From: Oscillospiraceae bacterium
GTDB lineage: Bacteria > Bacillota > Clostridia > Oscillospirales > Ruminococcaceae
Direction: 5' to 3'
Length of the DNA stretch: 64,000 bases
Assembly: GCA_016281125.1 (NCBI GenBank)
Contig: JAEEIA010000013.1
Location: 54,270 to 118,269, forward strand
A program made the translations under genes and the position numbers. The notes below the pieces were generated by a model that was given only the letters and a program-made list of their open reading frames with translations, searched no databases and had not been told where the DNA came from. Position 1 is the stretch's first letter, and each line of letters starts with the position of its first letter. Of this stretch, positions 42,804 to 50,688 are shown one piece after another.

Positions 42804-45800
42804 ATGAACAGTTATCAGCCGCTCGACAGCAGCCCGAAGCTCGGTCAGATCCAGCAGGACATGCTGAAAAGCTGGAAGCAGGAGAATGTCTTTGAGCGCT
42901 CTGTCCACAACGGACAGGCCGAGGAGGTCGTCTTTTACGACGGCCCTCCGTTCCCGACCGGCATTCCGCACCACGGCACCGTGCTCGTTTCCTTTATCAA
43001 GGATCTGATTGCGCGCTACCACACCATGAAGGGCTATTCCGTGCCGCGTGTCTGGGGCTGGGACTGCCACGGCCTGCCGATCGAAACACAGGCCGAAAAG
43101 GCGCTCGGCATCGACAGCAAGACCGAGATCGAGCGTACCATCGGCATCGGCAAATTCAACGATGCCTGCCACGAGATCGTTTCCAGAAACAACGAAACCT
43201 GGCGCGAGTACGTCGATCAGATGGCGCGCTGGGTCGATTACGACGGCGCTTACAAGACCATGAACCTCTCCTATATGGAATCGGTCATGTGGGCGTTCAA
43301 GCAGTGCTATGACAAGGGGCTTATCTACCGCAACTACCGCGTCACGCCGTACTGCTGCCGCTGCGAAACATCCCTTTCGATTTCCGATACCAGAGAATCC
43401 GACTCCACCCGTCCGCGTCAGGACAGATGGATCATCACCAAGTTCAAGACCGACGACATGATCGACGGCAAGCAGGTCTATTTCCTCGCATGGACGACCA
43501 CGCCGTGGACACTGCCGTCCAACCTCTGCCTCGCAGTCGGCGAAAAGCTCGATTATGCGTATGTGGAGGTCGAGGGTGAGGTCTTTATCGCGTGTAAGGC
43601 AACGCTCTCTCACTTCCCGAAGATTTTCGGCAAGAAGCCGGTCATTCTGAAAGAGTGCAAGGGCGCAGACCTCGTCGGCAAGACCTACGAACCGCTGTTC
43701 CCGTACTTTGCCGATATGGCGAAGGAGGGCGCATTCCGCGTCGTGACGGCTGACTATGTCGGCTCTGAGGAGGGCGTCGGCATCGTGCATACCGCACCGG
43801 CCTTCGGTGAGGACGACTACTGGACCTGCCGCAACCACAAGATTCCGATGGTCAACCCGGTCGATGAGAAGGGCCACTTCACGAAGGAGGTCACCGACTT
43901 CTACACCGATACCGATGCAAAGACCGTCATTGAGATGAACCCGACTGTCATCCGCTTCCTCTATGACAACGGCAAGGCGGTTGCGGACGGCACGATTGAG
44001 CATAACTATCCGCACTGCTGGCGCTGCCGCGAGCCGCTGATCTATAAGGCGATGGATGCGTGGTATCTCAATATCGAGAAGCTGAAGCCGCGCCTGATTG
44101 AACTCAATAACGAGCAGGTCAACTGGATTCCGGATTCCGTCAAGGATTCCCGCTTCGGCAAGTGGCTCGAAAATGCCCGCGACTGGAATATCTCCAGAAA
44201 CCGCTACTGGTCTACCCCGATCCCGATCTGGGAGTGCCCGGAGTGCGGCGAGCGCGTCGTGCTCGGCTCGCTGGACGAGATCGAGCAGAGAAGCGGCAAG
44301 CGGCTCAGCAATCTGCACAGACAGTTTGTGGACGAGGTCACCTTCCCGTGCAAGTGCGGCGCGACCATGCACCGCGTGCCGGAGGTGCTCGACTGCTGGT
44401 TTGAATCCGGCTGCGTGCCGTTTGCGCAGAAGCACTATCCGTTTGAGAACAAGGAGTGGTTTGAATCCCACTTCCCGTGCGATTTCATTGTGGAGTACAC
44501 CGGTCAGATCCGCTGCTGGTTCTATTACCTGCATGTCATGGCGACCGCACTGTTTGACCGTCCGGCGTTCAAGAACTGCGTCGTACACGGCACGATTCTC
44601 GACGAGAACGGCAAGAAGCTCTCCAAGTCCAATCACAATTATACCGATCCGATGCAGCTCATGAAGGAGTTCGGCACGGACGCATTCAGACTGTATCTGT
44701 TCCAGTCCAATGCGATGCTGGTCGGCGACCTGCGCTTCAAGGACAGCGGCATCAAGGATATGCTCCAGCAGCTGATTCTGCCGCTGTGGAATGCCTGCAA
44801 CTTCTTCATTTCCTACGCGAATATCGACGGCTATCATCCGGACGAGATTCCGGTGCCGCAGTCCGATAACGAGCTGGATAAGTGGATTCTGGCGCTGCTC
44901 TGCGAAACGGAGCAGAAGATCACCGCGAACATGGAGCAGTATTTCGTCAACCACTTCACCGATAACCTTGACGCGCTCATGGACGGCCTGACCAACTGGT
45001 TCATCCGCCGCTCCCGCCGCCGCTTCTGGGGCAAGGAGATGACCGCGGACAAGAAGAACGCATACGATACGCTGCTTTATGTGCTGGTCAACACCTGCAA
45101 GCTGTTTGCACCGGCCGCGCCGATCCTCTCGGATTATCTCTACCGCATTCTGACCGGCTCGGATTCCGTGCATCTGGCTGCATGGCCGCAGATTCCGGCA
45201 GCATTTGAGAACAAGGCGCTGCTGCATGAGATCGAGCTGACCAGAAACGTCATCTCTCTGGCACACGCGCTCCGCAGCAAGAACAATATCAAGATCCGTC
45301 AGCCGCTTTCGACGCTCCGCGCAGCGCTGGTTTCGGAGGAGGCAGCAAAGATCGTTGCACGCTTCACCGATATCATTGCGGAGGAGCTGAACGTCAAGCA
45401 GGTTGAAATCGCAGACGATGTTTCCGCCATCGCGGACGTGCAGTATGCACCGAACTTCAACACGATCCGCGACCTTTACCGCGACCGTGTGCCGGTGCTC
45501 ATCAAGGCGATCAAGTCCGGCGCGTTCAGACTGACTGAGGATGCCGCAGTGCTGACGATTGACGGCAAGGAGGAATCCTTCGATCCGGATATCATCCTTG
45601 TGACCTATCAGGCCAAGGACGGCGGCCATATCATGAGCGGACAGGGCATTGTGGTTTCGCTTGACCTGACGATCACGGACGAGCTCCGCGCAGAGGGCAT
45701 TGCCCGTGACCTGGTGCGCATGATTCAGGATGCGAGAAAGCAGAGCGGCTGCGAAATCGCTGACCGCATCGTGCTTTCGCTGGACGGTACGTATCCGGCA

Positions 45801-45923
45801 CAGTACGCAGAGTATATCTGCGGCGAAACGCTGGCCACGCTCGGCAAGGTCGATGCCCCGATTGCAGAATTTGAGGTCGAGGGTACCGACGGCGTCATCA
45901 GGGCCGCGATCGCGAAGGCCTAA
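42804..45923 (+). CDS. ileS: Isoleucyl-tRNA synthetase, type 2
   Basis: Charges tRNA-Ile. The 1039-residue class I enzyme has the HIGH-type motif in PTGIPHHGT, WDCHGLPIE, WCRxP-type editing-flank stretches and the KMSKS-type loop KKLSKSN. Its length and the DGPPFPTGIPHHGT and SVPRVWGWDCHG versions are those of the eukaryote-like type 2 group, known for low mupirocin sensitivity. The start at 42804 has AAAGGATG upstream. It is transcribed alone. A 957-codon open frame on the opposite strand is a codon-bias shadow. Confidence 0.95.
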   Translation: MNSYQPLDSSPKLGQIQQDMLKSWKQENVFERSVHNGQAEEVVFYDGPPFPTGIPHHGTVLVSFIKDLIARYHTMKGYSVPRVWGWDCHGLPIETQAEKALGIDSKTEIERTIGIGKFNDACHEIVSRNNETWREYVDQMARWVDYDGAYKTMNLSYMESVMWAFKQCYDKGLIYRNYRVTPYCCRCETSLSISDTRESDSTRPRQDRWIITKFKTDDMIDGKQVYFLAWTTTPWTLPSNLCLAVGEKLDYAYVEVEGEVFIACKATLSHFPKIFGKKPVILKECKGADLVGKTYEPLFPYFADMAKEGAFRVVTADYVGSEEGVGIVHTAPAFGEDDYWTCRNHKIPMVNPVDEKGHFTKEVTDFYTDTDAKTVIEMNPTVIRFLYDNGKAVADGTIEHNYPHCWRCREPLIYKAMDAWYLNIEKLKPRLIELNNEQVNWIPDSVKDSRFGKWLENARDWNISRNRYWSTPIPIWECPECGERVVLGSLDEIEQRSGKRLSNLHRQFVDEVTFPCKCGATMHRVPEVLDCWFESGCVPFAQKHYPFENKEWFESHFPCDFIVEYTGQIRCWFYYLHVMATALFDRPAFKNCVVHGTILDENGKKLSKSNHNYTDPMQLMKEFGTDAFRLYLFQSNAMLVGDLRFKDSGIKDMLQQLILPLWNACNFFISYANIDGYHPDEIPVPQSDNELDKWILALLCETEQKITANMEQYFVNHFTDNLDALMDGLTNWFIRRSRRRFWGKEMTADKKNAYDTLLYVLVNTCKLFAPAAPILSDYLYRILTGSDSVHLAAWPQIPAAFENKALLHEIELTRNVISLAHALRSKNNIKIRQPLSTLRAALVSEEAAKIVARFTDIIAEELNVKQVEIADDVSAIADVQYAPNFNTIRDLYRDRVPVLIKAIKSGAFRLTEDAAVLTIDGKEESFDPDIILVTYQAKDGGHIMSGQGIVVSLDLTITDELRAEGIARDLVRMIQDARKQSGCEIADRIVLSLDGTYPAQYAEYICGETLATLGKVDAPIAEFEVEGTDGVIRAAIAKA

Positions 45924-45927
45924 GCGC

Positions 45928-46022
45928 GCGGGGAGCCCCCGCGGGCATTTCCCTCCGGGTGCATTTGACGAGGCTCTCCCAATTTACGAAGCACACGCCG
46001 CTGATCGCGGCTTCTGAAAGGA
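45928..46022 (-). repeat. Family A intergenic repeat, copy A3
   Basis: On the minus strand from AGAAGCCGCGATCAGCGGCG to GGGGGCTCCCCGCGCGC. It begins 5 bases after the ileS stop. Confidence 0.78.
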
Positions 46023-46072
46023 TGCGTCTCCTTTGGGGATGTATCCCCAGACCCCGTTACGGATAGACAAAT

Positions 46073-46100
46073 GGGCGCTGACATAAGCTGTCGGCGCCCT
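46073..46100 (+). terminator. Probable terminator of ileS
   Basis: GGGCGCTGACA pairs with TGTCGGCGCCC (one G-T pair), then TGCTGTTTG. The region 46023-46072 upstream holds GGGGATGTATCCCC, a remnant resembling family B. Confidence 0.6.
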
Positions 46101-46175
46101 GCTGTTTGCGATGAAGCAGAATCCCCGCGTTTCTGCTCCTCTCATCTTTTCTCATAAAATGAAGCAGAGCGAACA

Positions 46176-46231
46176 GAGGGGAGCGCTCCGCGAACCGTCC
46201 CCGAAGGGATATGCCAGCGGGGGCTCCCCGC
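46176..46231 (+). repeat. Family A repeat, partial copy A4
   Basis: Keeps the right half: GGGGAGCGCTCCGCGAA, GAAGGGATATGCC and GCGGGGGCTCCCCGC. It ends 17 bases before the rmuC start, so the ribosome binding site follows its edge. Confidence 0.65.
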
Positions 46232-46247
46232 ATGAAAGGAAATCACT

Positions 46248-47528
46248 ATGGACAAATTCATTGCCGTCTGTGCGGTGCTCTGTATGCTGCTGCAGATCGT
46301 TCTGATTGTTGTGCTGCTGCGCGGAAAACCGGATGACGCCCGCAAGACCGTGCAGGAGATGCTCCTGCGGATGCAGAAGGAAGAACAGAAGCTCCGCCGC
46401 GAACAGTCCGCGCATACAAACGAAACCATCCGCCTTTCCATGCAGACCGTCAGCGATAATCTTTCGCAGAATCAGGCGCAGACACGCGATACCACCGCGG
46501 CACAGCTCCGGCAGTTTGAAGCGCGCATTCAGGGGCTGGAATCCGCAAACGCGCGTTCCATGAATCAGCTCCGCGAAACCGTCACGCAGCAGATGGAGCA
46601 GCTCCGCGAGCTGAATGATTACCGCCTGCGGGAGATTCAGAAAACCGTGGACGATACCCTCCAGGAGCATCTTGAGAAGAAAATGAACGAGAGCTTCAGG
46701 CGCGTCACCGAAAGCCTCGAAGCTGTCTACAAGGGGCTCGGCGAGATGAAAACGCTCGCCAGTGACGTCGGCGGATTGAAGCGCGTGCTCGCAAACGTCA
46801 AAACGCGCGGCACATTCGGGGAGATCCGGCTCGGCAGCATTTTGCAGGAGATTCTCGCGCCGGAGCAATATGATACCAATGTGGAAACCGTGCCCGGCAG
46901 CGGAAAACGCGTCGAATTTGCAATCAGGCTGCCGTCGGAGGACGGTGTGCCGGTCTGGCTGCCGATTGACTCCAAGTTCCCGGCGGACTGCTGGCAGCAG
47001 CTGCTCGACGCACAGGAATCCGGCGATAAAAATGCAGTAGATGCAGCACAGATGCAGCTTTCTCAGCGCATCCGCAGCTTTGCGAAGGATATTCATGACA
47101 AGTATATTCACGAGCCGGATACGACAGCGTTCGGCATTATGTTCCTGCCGTTTGAGGGACTGTATTCGGAGGTTGTGAGCAGCGGGCTGACCGAGGTGCT
47201 CCAGCAGAAATATGCGGTCAATATTGCGGGGCCTTCGACCATGGCGGCGATGCTGAATGCGCTGTACATGGGATTCCGGACGCTCGCAATCCAGAAGCAG
47301 AGTGATCAGGTCTGGCAGATTCTGAGCGGCGTCAAGGACGAATTCGGCCGCTTTGAGGAGGCGCTGAACGGCACGAAAAAGAAGCTCGATGCGGCGGGGC
47401 AGGAGCTCGACAAGCTGGTCGGCGTGCGGACGCGTGCGATCAACAGGCGGCTTGCGGAGGTGCAGCGCGCACCGCTGACGCTGGGCGTTCAGGAAGAACC
47501 GGCGCCCGCAGGGGAAGAACAGATATGA
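46248..47528 (+). CDS. rmuC: DNA recombination protein RmuC
   Basis: A 426-residue protein of the RmuC family, implicated in limiting DNA inversions and rearrangements. An N-terminal span (about 5-25) precedes a long coiled coil (about 35-175). The conserved RmuC nuclease-like domain at about 185-390 has GTFGEIRLGSILQEILAPEQ, PIDSKFPADCW and GIMFLPFEGLYSEV. AAAGGAAATCACT precedes the ATG. It overlaps the vanZ-like gene by 4 bases. Confidence 0.93.
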   Translation: MDKFIAVCAVLCMLLQIVLIVVLLRGKPDDARKTVQEMLLRMQKEEQKLRREQSAHTNETIRLSMQTVSDNLSQNQAQTRDTTAAQLRQFEARIQGLESANARSMNQLRETVTQQMEQLRELNDYRLREIQKTVDDTLQEHLEKKMNESFRRVTESLEAVYKGLGEMKTLASDVGGLKRVLANVKTRGTFGEIRLGSILQEILAPEQYDTNVETVPGSGKRVEFAIRLPSEDGVPVWLPIDSKFPADCWQQLLDAQESGDKNAVDAAQMQLSQRIRSFAKDIHDKYIHEPDTTAFGIMFLPFEGLYSEVVSSGLTEVLQQKYAVNIAGPSTMAAMLNALYMGFRTLAIQKQSDQVWQILSGVKDEFGRFEEALNGTKKKLDAAGQELDKLVGVRTRAINRRLAEVQRAPLTLGVQEEPAPAGEEQI

Positions 47529-48073
47529 CAGCGATTTCTTTTATGGCCGGAGAGCTGACGCTTGCGGCGGTGTGGATCCTTGTGCGGGCCGCGGTCTGCA
47601 TCCGGAACCGGCGTGCGGACTGGAAGCGCGAGGCACTGCTCCTGCTGATGTATGTCAATCTTGCGGTGCTGCTGCGCTATGTGTTCTATCCCATGGAAAA
47701 GGTGAACGGGCATGTGCAGCCGCTTTGGTTTGAGCCGGATGCGGTGTTCCCGCTGCGGGTGAATCTTGTGCCGTTTGTGCATATCCTCGAATACGACAGC
47801 CTGCGGGATACGCTGCTGAATATCATCGGAAATGCGGCGCTTTTCGTGCCGACGGGCATCATTCTGCCGATCCTGTACAAGCGCCTGAACAGCCTGCGGC
47901 GCGTGACTGCGGCGGGCGCGGGGATGTCCCTTGCCATTGAACTGATGCAGCTGCCGTTTGCCGTCCGCGCATCGGATGTGGACGATCTGATTCTCAATAC
48001 GCTCGGCTGCGTCGCAGGATATGGGATATATTGCGTTGCGCGAAAGCGGATGCATCTGAAAAAGGATACATAA
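47525..48073 (+). CDS. VanZ-family membrane protein
   Basis: A 182-residue protein with four to five spans and the VanZ-like signature: VNLVPFVHILEYD, then NIIGNAALFVPTGIILP and ELMQLPFAVRASDVDDLILN, the D-D-x-x-x-N-x-x-G block. VanZ proteins confer low-level teicoplanin resistance in some settings, but most chromosomal members have no known role. It is translationally coupled to rmuC and ends in a terminator. Confidence 0.88.
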   Translation: MTAISFMAGELTLAAVWILVRAAVCIRNRRADWKREALLLLMYVNLAVLLRYVFYPMEKVNGHVQPLWFEPDAVFPLRVNLVPFVHILEYDSLRDTLLNIIGNAALFVPTGIILPILYKRLNSLRRVTAAGAGMSLAIELMQLPFAVRASDVDDLILNTLGCVAGYGIYCVARKRMHLKKDT

Positions 48074-48080
48074 CAAGCGG

Positions 48081-48106
48081 AGTGCTCCTTCATGGGGCAC
48101 TTTTTT
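48081..48106 (+). terminator. Intrinsic terminator of rmuC-vanZ
   Basis: AGTGCTCC pairs with GGGGCACT, followed by TTTTTAT. Confidence 0.88.
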
Positions 48107-48124
48107 ATGCCGCCTGGTTTTCCA

Positions 48125-48443
48125 CAGCTTCAACACGGTCATTCCGGTGTGCATCGGCACTAAGGGTGAATTCTTGAATTCTTGAAATCTTGTATATTTA
48201 TATTGCATAAAAGCAGGCATTTCCCTTTGTATATATTGAACATATGTTTGTTTACTATGCACAAATGCAGACTGTTGAATTTATGCGATGCCAACAATAC
48301 ACAGAACACATCCTTCACAGCACCTGAAATGTTGGGCGTAATCAGGCAAAAATAAAAGCCGCGGCCTGCGGCGTGTGTAAAGCAAACGGGGGAGCGCTTC
48401 GCCAACTGCGCCCGGAGGGATATGCCCGCGGGGGCTCTCTGCC
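48125..48443 (+). repeat. Left arm of a long inverted repeat around the RepA-like gene, including repeat A5
   Basis: The segment matches the reverse complement of 49596-49877. Shared blocks in order are ACAG-x-TTCAACAC, GTGCAT, TAAGGGTGAATTCTTG, ATTCTTGAAATCTTGTATAT, CCCTTTGT, GAACATATGTTTGT, GCACAAATGCAG, CTGTTGAATTT and GCGATGCCAAC. ACCTGAAATG and a family A copy (A5, 48355-48443) follow. GAATTCTT repeats in tandem at the left. The match is imperfect, pointing to an old duplication. Confidence 0.8.
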
Positions 48444-48510
48444 TGTGTTTATATTACACAGAAAACGTACTCTCAAAAATTTTCTTTTATGCATTTATAC
48501 AAAGTTGCTG

Positions 48511-48539
48511 AAAAGTTGCACGCAAACGTACAACTTTTT
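48511..48539 (+). promoter_or_regulatory. Hairpin upstream of the RepA-like gene
   Basis: AAAAGTTG-C-ACG pairs with CGT-A-CAACTTTT around a CAAA loop, with T's after it. It may be an attenuator, or a small origin-like structure. No clear -35/-10 pair was found between it and the ATG. Confidence 0.5.
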
Positions 48540-48598
48540 CCCGTTTCTGCACCCTTTATATAAGCCCTTTTTCTTTTTCATGCGAAAGGAGTAAAAGA

Positions 48599-49618
48599 AT
48601 GCAGGAAACGAAAACAGCAACCACCCGCCTGATCTGCATGGAGCAGGTCGAAGCCACACAGACCGAATGGCTCTGGTATCCGTATGTCCCGCTTGGCAAG
48701 GTGACGATCATGCAGGGCGATCCCGGAGAGGGCAAGTCCTCGATTGCACTGCGGCTTGCGGCGGCGGTATCCCGCGGAACGTCGGTGGAGAATCCGCATC
48801 TTGCCGTCACGAATCCGGATTACGTCATCTATCAGAATGCAGAGGACGGCATCGCGGACACGGTCAAGCCCCGTCTGGAGCGCGCGCACGCGAATTGTAG
48901 CATGATCTTCTGCCTGGATGATCCGCAGTTTCCGATCACCATGACCGACGGGCGGCTGGAGCAGACGCTGAACCAGCTGCGTCCCAGACTGCTGATTCTG
49001 GATCCCTTGCAGGCATTTCTCGGGGACTGCGTGGATATGCACCGCGCCAATGAGGTGCGTCCGGTGATGTCTTATCTTGCGGAGATTGCCGAGCGCTATC
49101 ACTGTGCCGTGCTGCTGATCGGGCATATGAACAAGATGCAGAAAGGCAAATCGCTCTACCGCGGGCTCGGCAGCATTGACCTGACGGCGGCTGCACGCTC
49201 TGTTCTGCTCGTGACAAGGGATCCGGCGCATCCGGAGAACCGTGTTGTCATGCAGATCAAGAACAGTCTTGCACTGGAGGGAAAGAATATTGCGTTTCAG
49301 ATGGGGGCGGACGGTGCGCTCCGTTATCTGGGAGAATATGAACTGACAGTGGAGGAGGCGCTCGGGGAGGAGCCGAAGCAGATGCCGGTGCAGCAGACGC
49401 AGCGCGATAAGGCGGAAGCTCTGCTGCTGGAATGGCTGGAACGGGAGAATCCGCTTTATATGCGGGATATTTACCCGATTGCGGACAGTGAGGGCATCTC
49501 AAAGGCTTCGCTGATGCGCGCCAAGAGAAGGCTCGGCCTGCGCAGTGAAAAAACCCCGGAGGGCTGGATCATCACAGGCGGGCAGCACCGGCCTGCAAAT
49601 CCCTCCGGAGGCATTTGA
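48599..49618 (+). CDS. RepA-like AAA ATPase (RecA-fold, AAA_25 type)
   Basis: A 339-residue protein with Walker A MQGDPGEGKSS near residue 42, Walker B LLILDPLQAFLG and the sensor stretch CAVLLIGHMNKMQ, followed by RGLGSIDLTAAARSVLLVTR. This is the hexameric RepA/DnaB-like helicase family found in plasmids, phages and integrative elements. A C-terminal winged-helix-like tail at about 265-330 (MRDIYPIADSEGISKASLMR) may bind DNA. GAAAGGAG precedes the ATG. No relaxase, integrase or primase is next to it. Its last codons run into inverted repeat A6, which supplies the stop. Confidence 0.87.
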   Translation: MQETKTATTRLICMEQVEATQTEWLWYPYVPLGKVTIMQGDPGEGKSSIALRLAAAVSRGTSVENPHLAVTNPDYVIYQNAEDGIADTVKPRLERAHANCSMIFCLDDPQFPITMTDGRLEQTLNQLRPRLLILDPLQAFLGDCVDMHRANEVRPVMSYLAEIAERYHCAVLLIGHMNKMQKGKSLYRGLGSIDLTAAARSVLLVTRDPAHPENRVVMQIKNSLALEGKNIAFQMGADGALRYLGEYELTVEEALGEEPKQMPVQQTQRDKAEALLLEWLERENPLYMRDIYPIADSEGISKASLMRAKRRLGLRSEKTPEGWIITGGQHRPANPSGGI

Positions 49619-49877
49619 CGAAGCGTACTCAGTTTTCATAGCACATGCCGCTGTTCGCGGCTTCTTTGGCGTGTACACGCCCGGCATTTCAGGTTCACCG
49701 TGTATAGTTGGCATCGCACAAATTCAACAGCCTGCATTTGTGCGGGATATACAAACATATGTTCGATATTCACAAAGGGAAAGGTTCGCTTTTGTGCAAT
49801 ACCAATATACAAGATTTCAAGAATGCAAGAATTCACCCTTATTGTGTATGCACGCCTGATTCCCTGTGTTGAAACTG
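49596..49877 (-). repeat. Right arm of the long inverted repeat, including repeat A6
   Basis: Counterpart of the left arm in the opposite orientation. It begins within the 3' end of the RepA-like gene with a partial family A copy (49598-49668), continues through CATTTCAGG, GTTGGCATCGC, CAAATTCAACAG and CTGCATTTGTGC, and ends with CAAGAATTCACCCTTA and GTGTTGAAACTGT. No ORF of substance lies inside. Confidence 0.8.
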
Positions 49878-49941
49878 TTGAAGCGGGCGGGTGCTGCATG
49901 ATCAGCAACCAGCAAGCGCTTGCCTCTGAATATCCGGACTG

Positions 49942-50130
49942 TTACCCTATGCTTTCGATTTCCCTCAGCCATTTCAAAATCACTTCTTCCGGGTACGCAT
50001 GGTGATCGTCCGGATACCGCTCCGGTCAGGTCCGGGCATATCAGACGCGTGAACCATCACGGTCAGCGCGAACGTGGAATCCAGTCCGCCGGATAGACCG
50101 AAAATTGCCGTTTTGCAGATACATGGCTGC
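49942..50130 (-). pseudogene. nadE: Relic of NAD synthetase nadE
   Basis: Read on the minus strand directly after the stop of the lipoprotein-like gene, CKTAIFGLSGGLDSTFALTV continues as MVHASDMPGPDRSGIRTIT before a stop. This matches the ATP-pyrophosphatase loop of glutamine-dependent NadE. A shifted frame then gives YPEEVILKWLREIE, similar to a C-terminal NadE helix. There is no start, and most of the gene is gone. Presumably a functional copy exists elsewhere. Confidence 0.7.
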
Positions 50131-50469
50131 CTATACTTCGGGAAGAATCACATCCCCGTTTTCATTTGTCCGGATCTCCGGGAACTCCGTTTCCTCCGGT
50201 TCTGTCGGTGCAGCCGGCTTTCCGGTATCGGATTTCACGGTTTGCGCACTGTTCTGCGCAGTTGATTTTTTCGTTTCTGTACGGACGGTTTCCGAAGCAG
50301 AAACGGTCGGTTCCTCCTCAGAATTTGTTTCCGTCTGACCGGATACTTCGGTCACGTTCTGAAATGACAGGTCGTTTCCCGGATCCGGCGCCGGCGTATA
50401 AGCCCCGCAATTTGACATTCCGGATATCATCAAAGCCGACAATGCAATCAGCGTCCATGTTCTTTTCAT
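50131..50469 (-). CDS. Small secreted or lipoprotein-like protein
   Basis: A 112-residue protein with a basic N-terminus and hydrophobic stretch (WTLIALSALMISGMSNCGAY). The Cys may be lipidated, though the box MSNC is not canonical. The rest is Thr/Glu/Ser/Pro-rich and probably unstructured. It ends TNENGDVILPEV, strikingly like the end of the 32-residue peptide upstream (SGDTVLPEA). GGAGAAATCAT precedes the ATG. It is third in a row after CotH and the peptide. Function unknown. Confidence 0.65.
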   Translation of the reverse strand: MKRTWTLIALSALMISGMSNCGAYTPAPDPGNDLSFQNVTEVSGQTETNSEEEPTVSASETVRTETKKSTAQNSAQTVKSDTGKPAAPTEPEETEFPEIRTNENGDVILPEV

Positions 50470-50490
50470 ATGATTTCTCCGTAATATGAT

Positions 50491-50519
50491 AATAAGGGCG
50501 AATTCGCTTCGCCCTTATT
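50491..50519 (-). terminator. Strong hairpin between the peptide and lipoprotein genes
   Basis: A perfect 12-base stem, AATAAGGGCGAA with TTCGCCCTTATT and loop TTCGC. On the minus strand ATCATATTACGG follows, so the U tract is short. It may be a terminator or an RNA end protector. Confidence 0.7.
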
Positions 50520-50540
50520 ACCGTGTTCTGTGCGATGTCG

Positions 50541-50639
50541 TTATGCCTCCGGCAAAACTGTATCGCCGCTGCTGGCCGTGATGATATCTTCCGATTCAAA
50601 CTGAACCAGCTCAAGCTCAGGTGTCGTATACTGCTTCAT
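50541..50639 (-). CDS. 32-residue peptide with EDIITAS-type motif
   Basis: A very short gene: MKQYTTPELELVQFESEDII, then TASSGDTVLPEA and a stop, with AAAGGAGCAGAATC before the ATG. It follows CotH by 49 bases on the same strand. Small Firmicute proteins with a [K/R]-x-Y-x-x-P-E-[L/I]-E-[L/I]...ED[I/V]IT-[T/A]-S pattern are common; my recollection is that they are uncharacterised. The charged front and small polar tail recall a leader-core layout of a modified peptide. No modifying radical SAM or cyclase enzyme adjoins. Confidence 0.65.
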   Translation of the reverse strand: MKQYTTPELELVQFESEDIITASSGDTVLPEA

Positions 50640-50688
50640 GATTCTGCTCCTTTCCGATAGATTCATTGCCGCACGGTATCTGTCATGA

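Noticed and set aside
42756..45629. 957-codon open frame antisense to ileS
   Set aside because: It mirrors ileS codon by codon; ileS has full synthetase motifs, while this frame has no ribosome binding site or recognisable domain.
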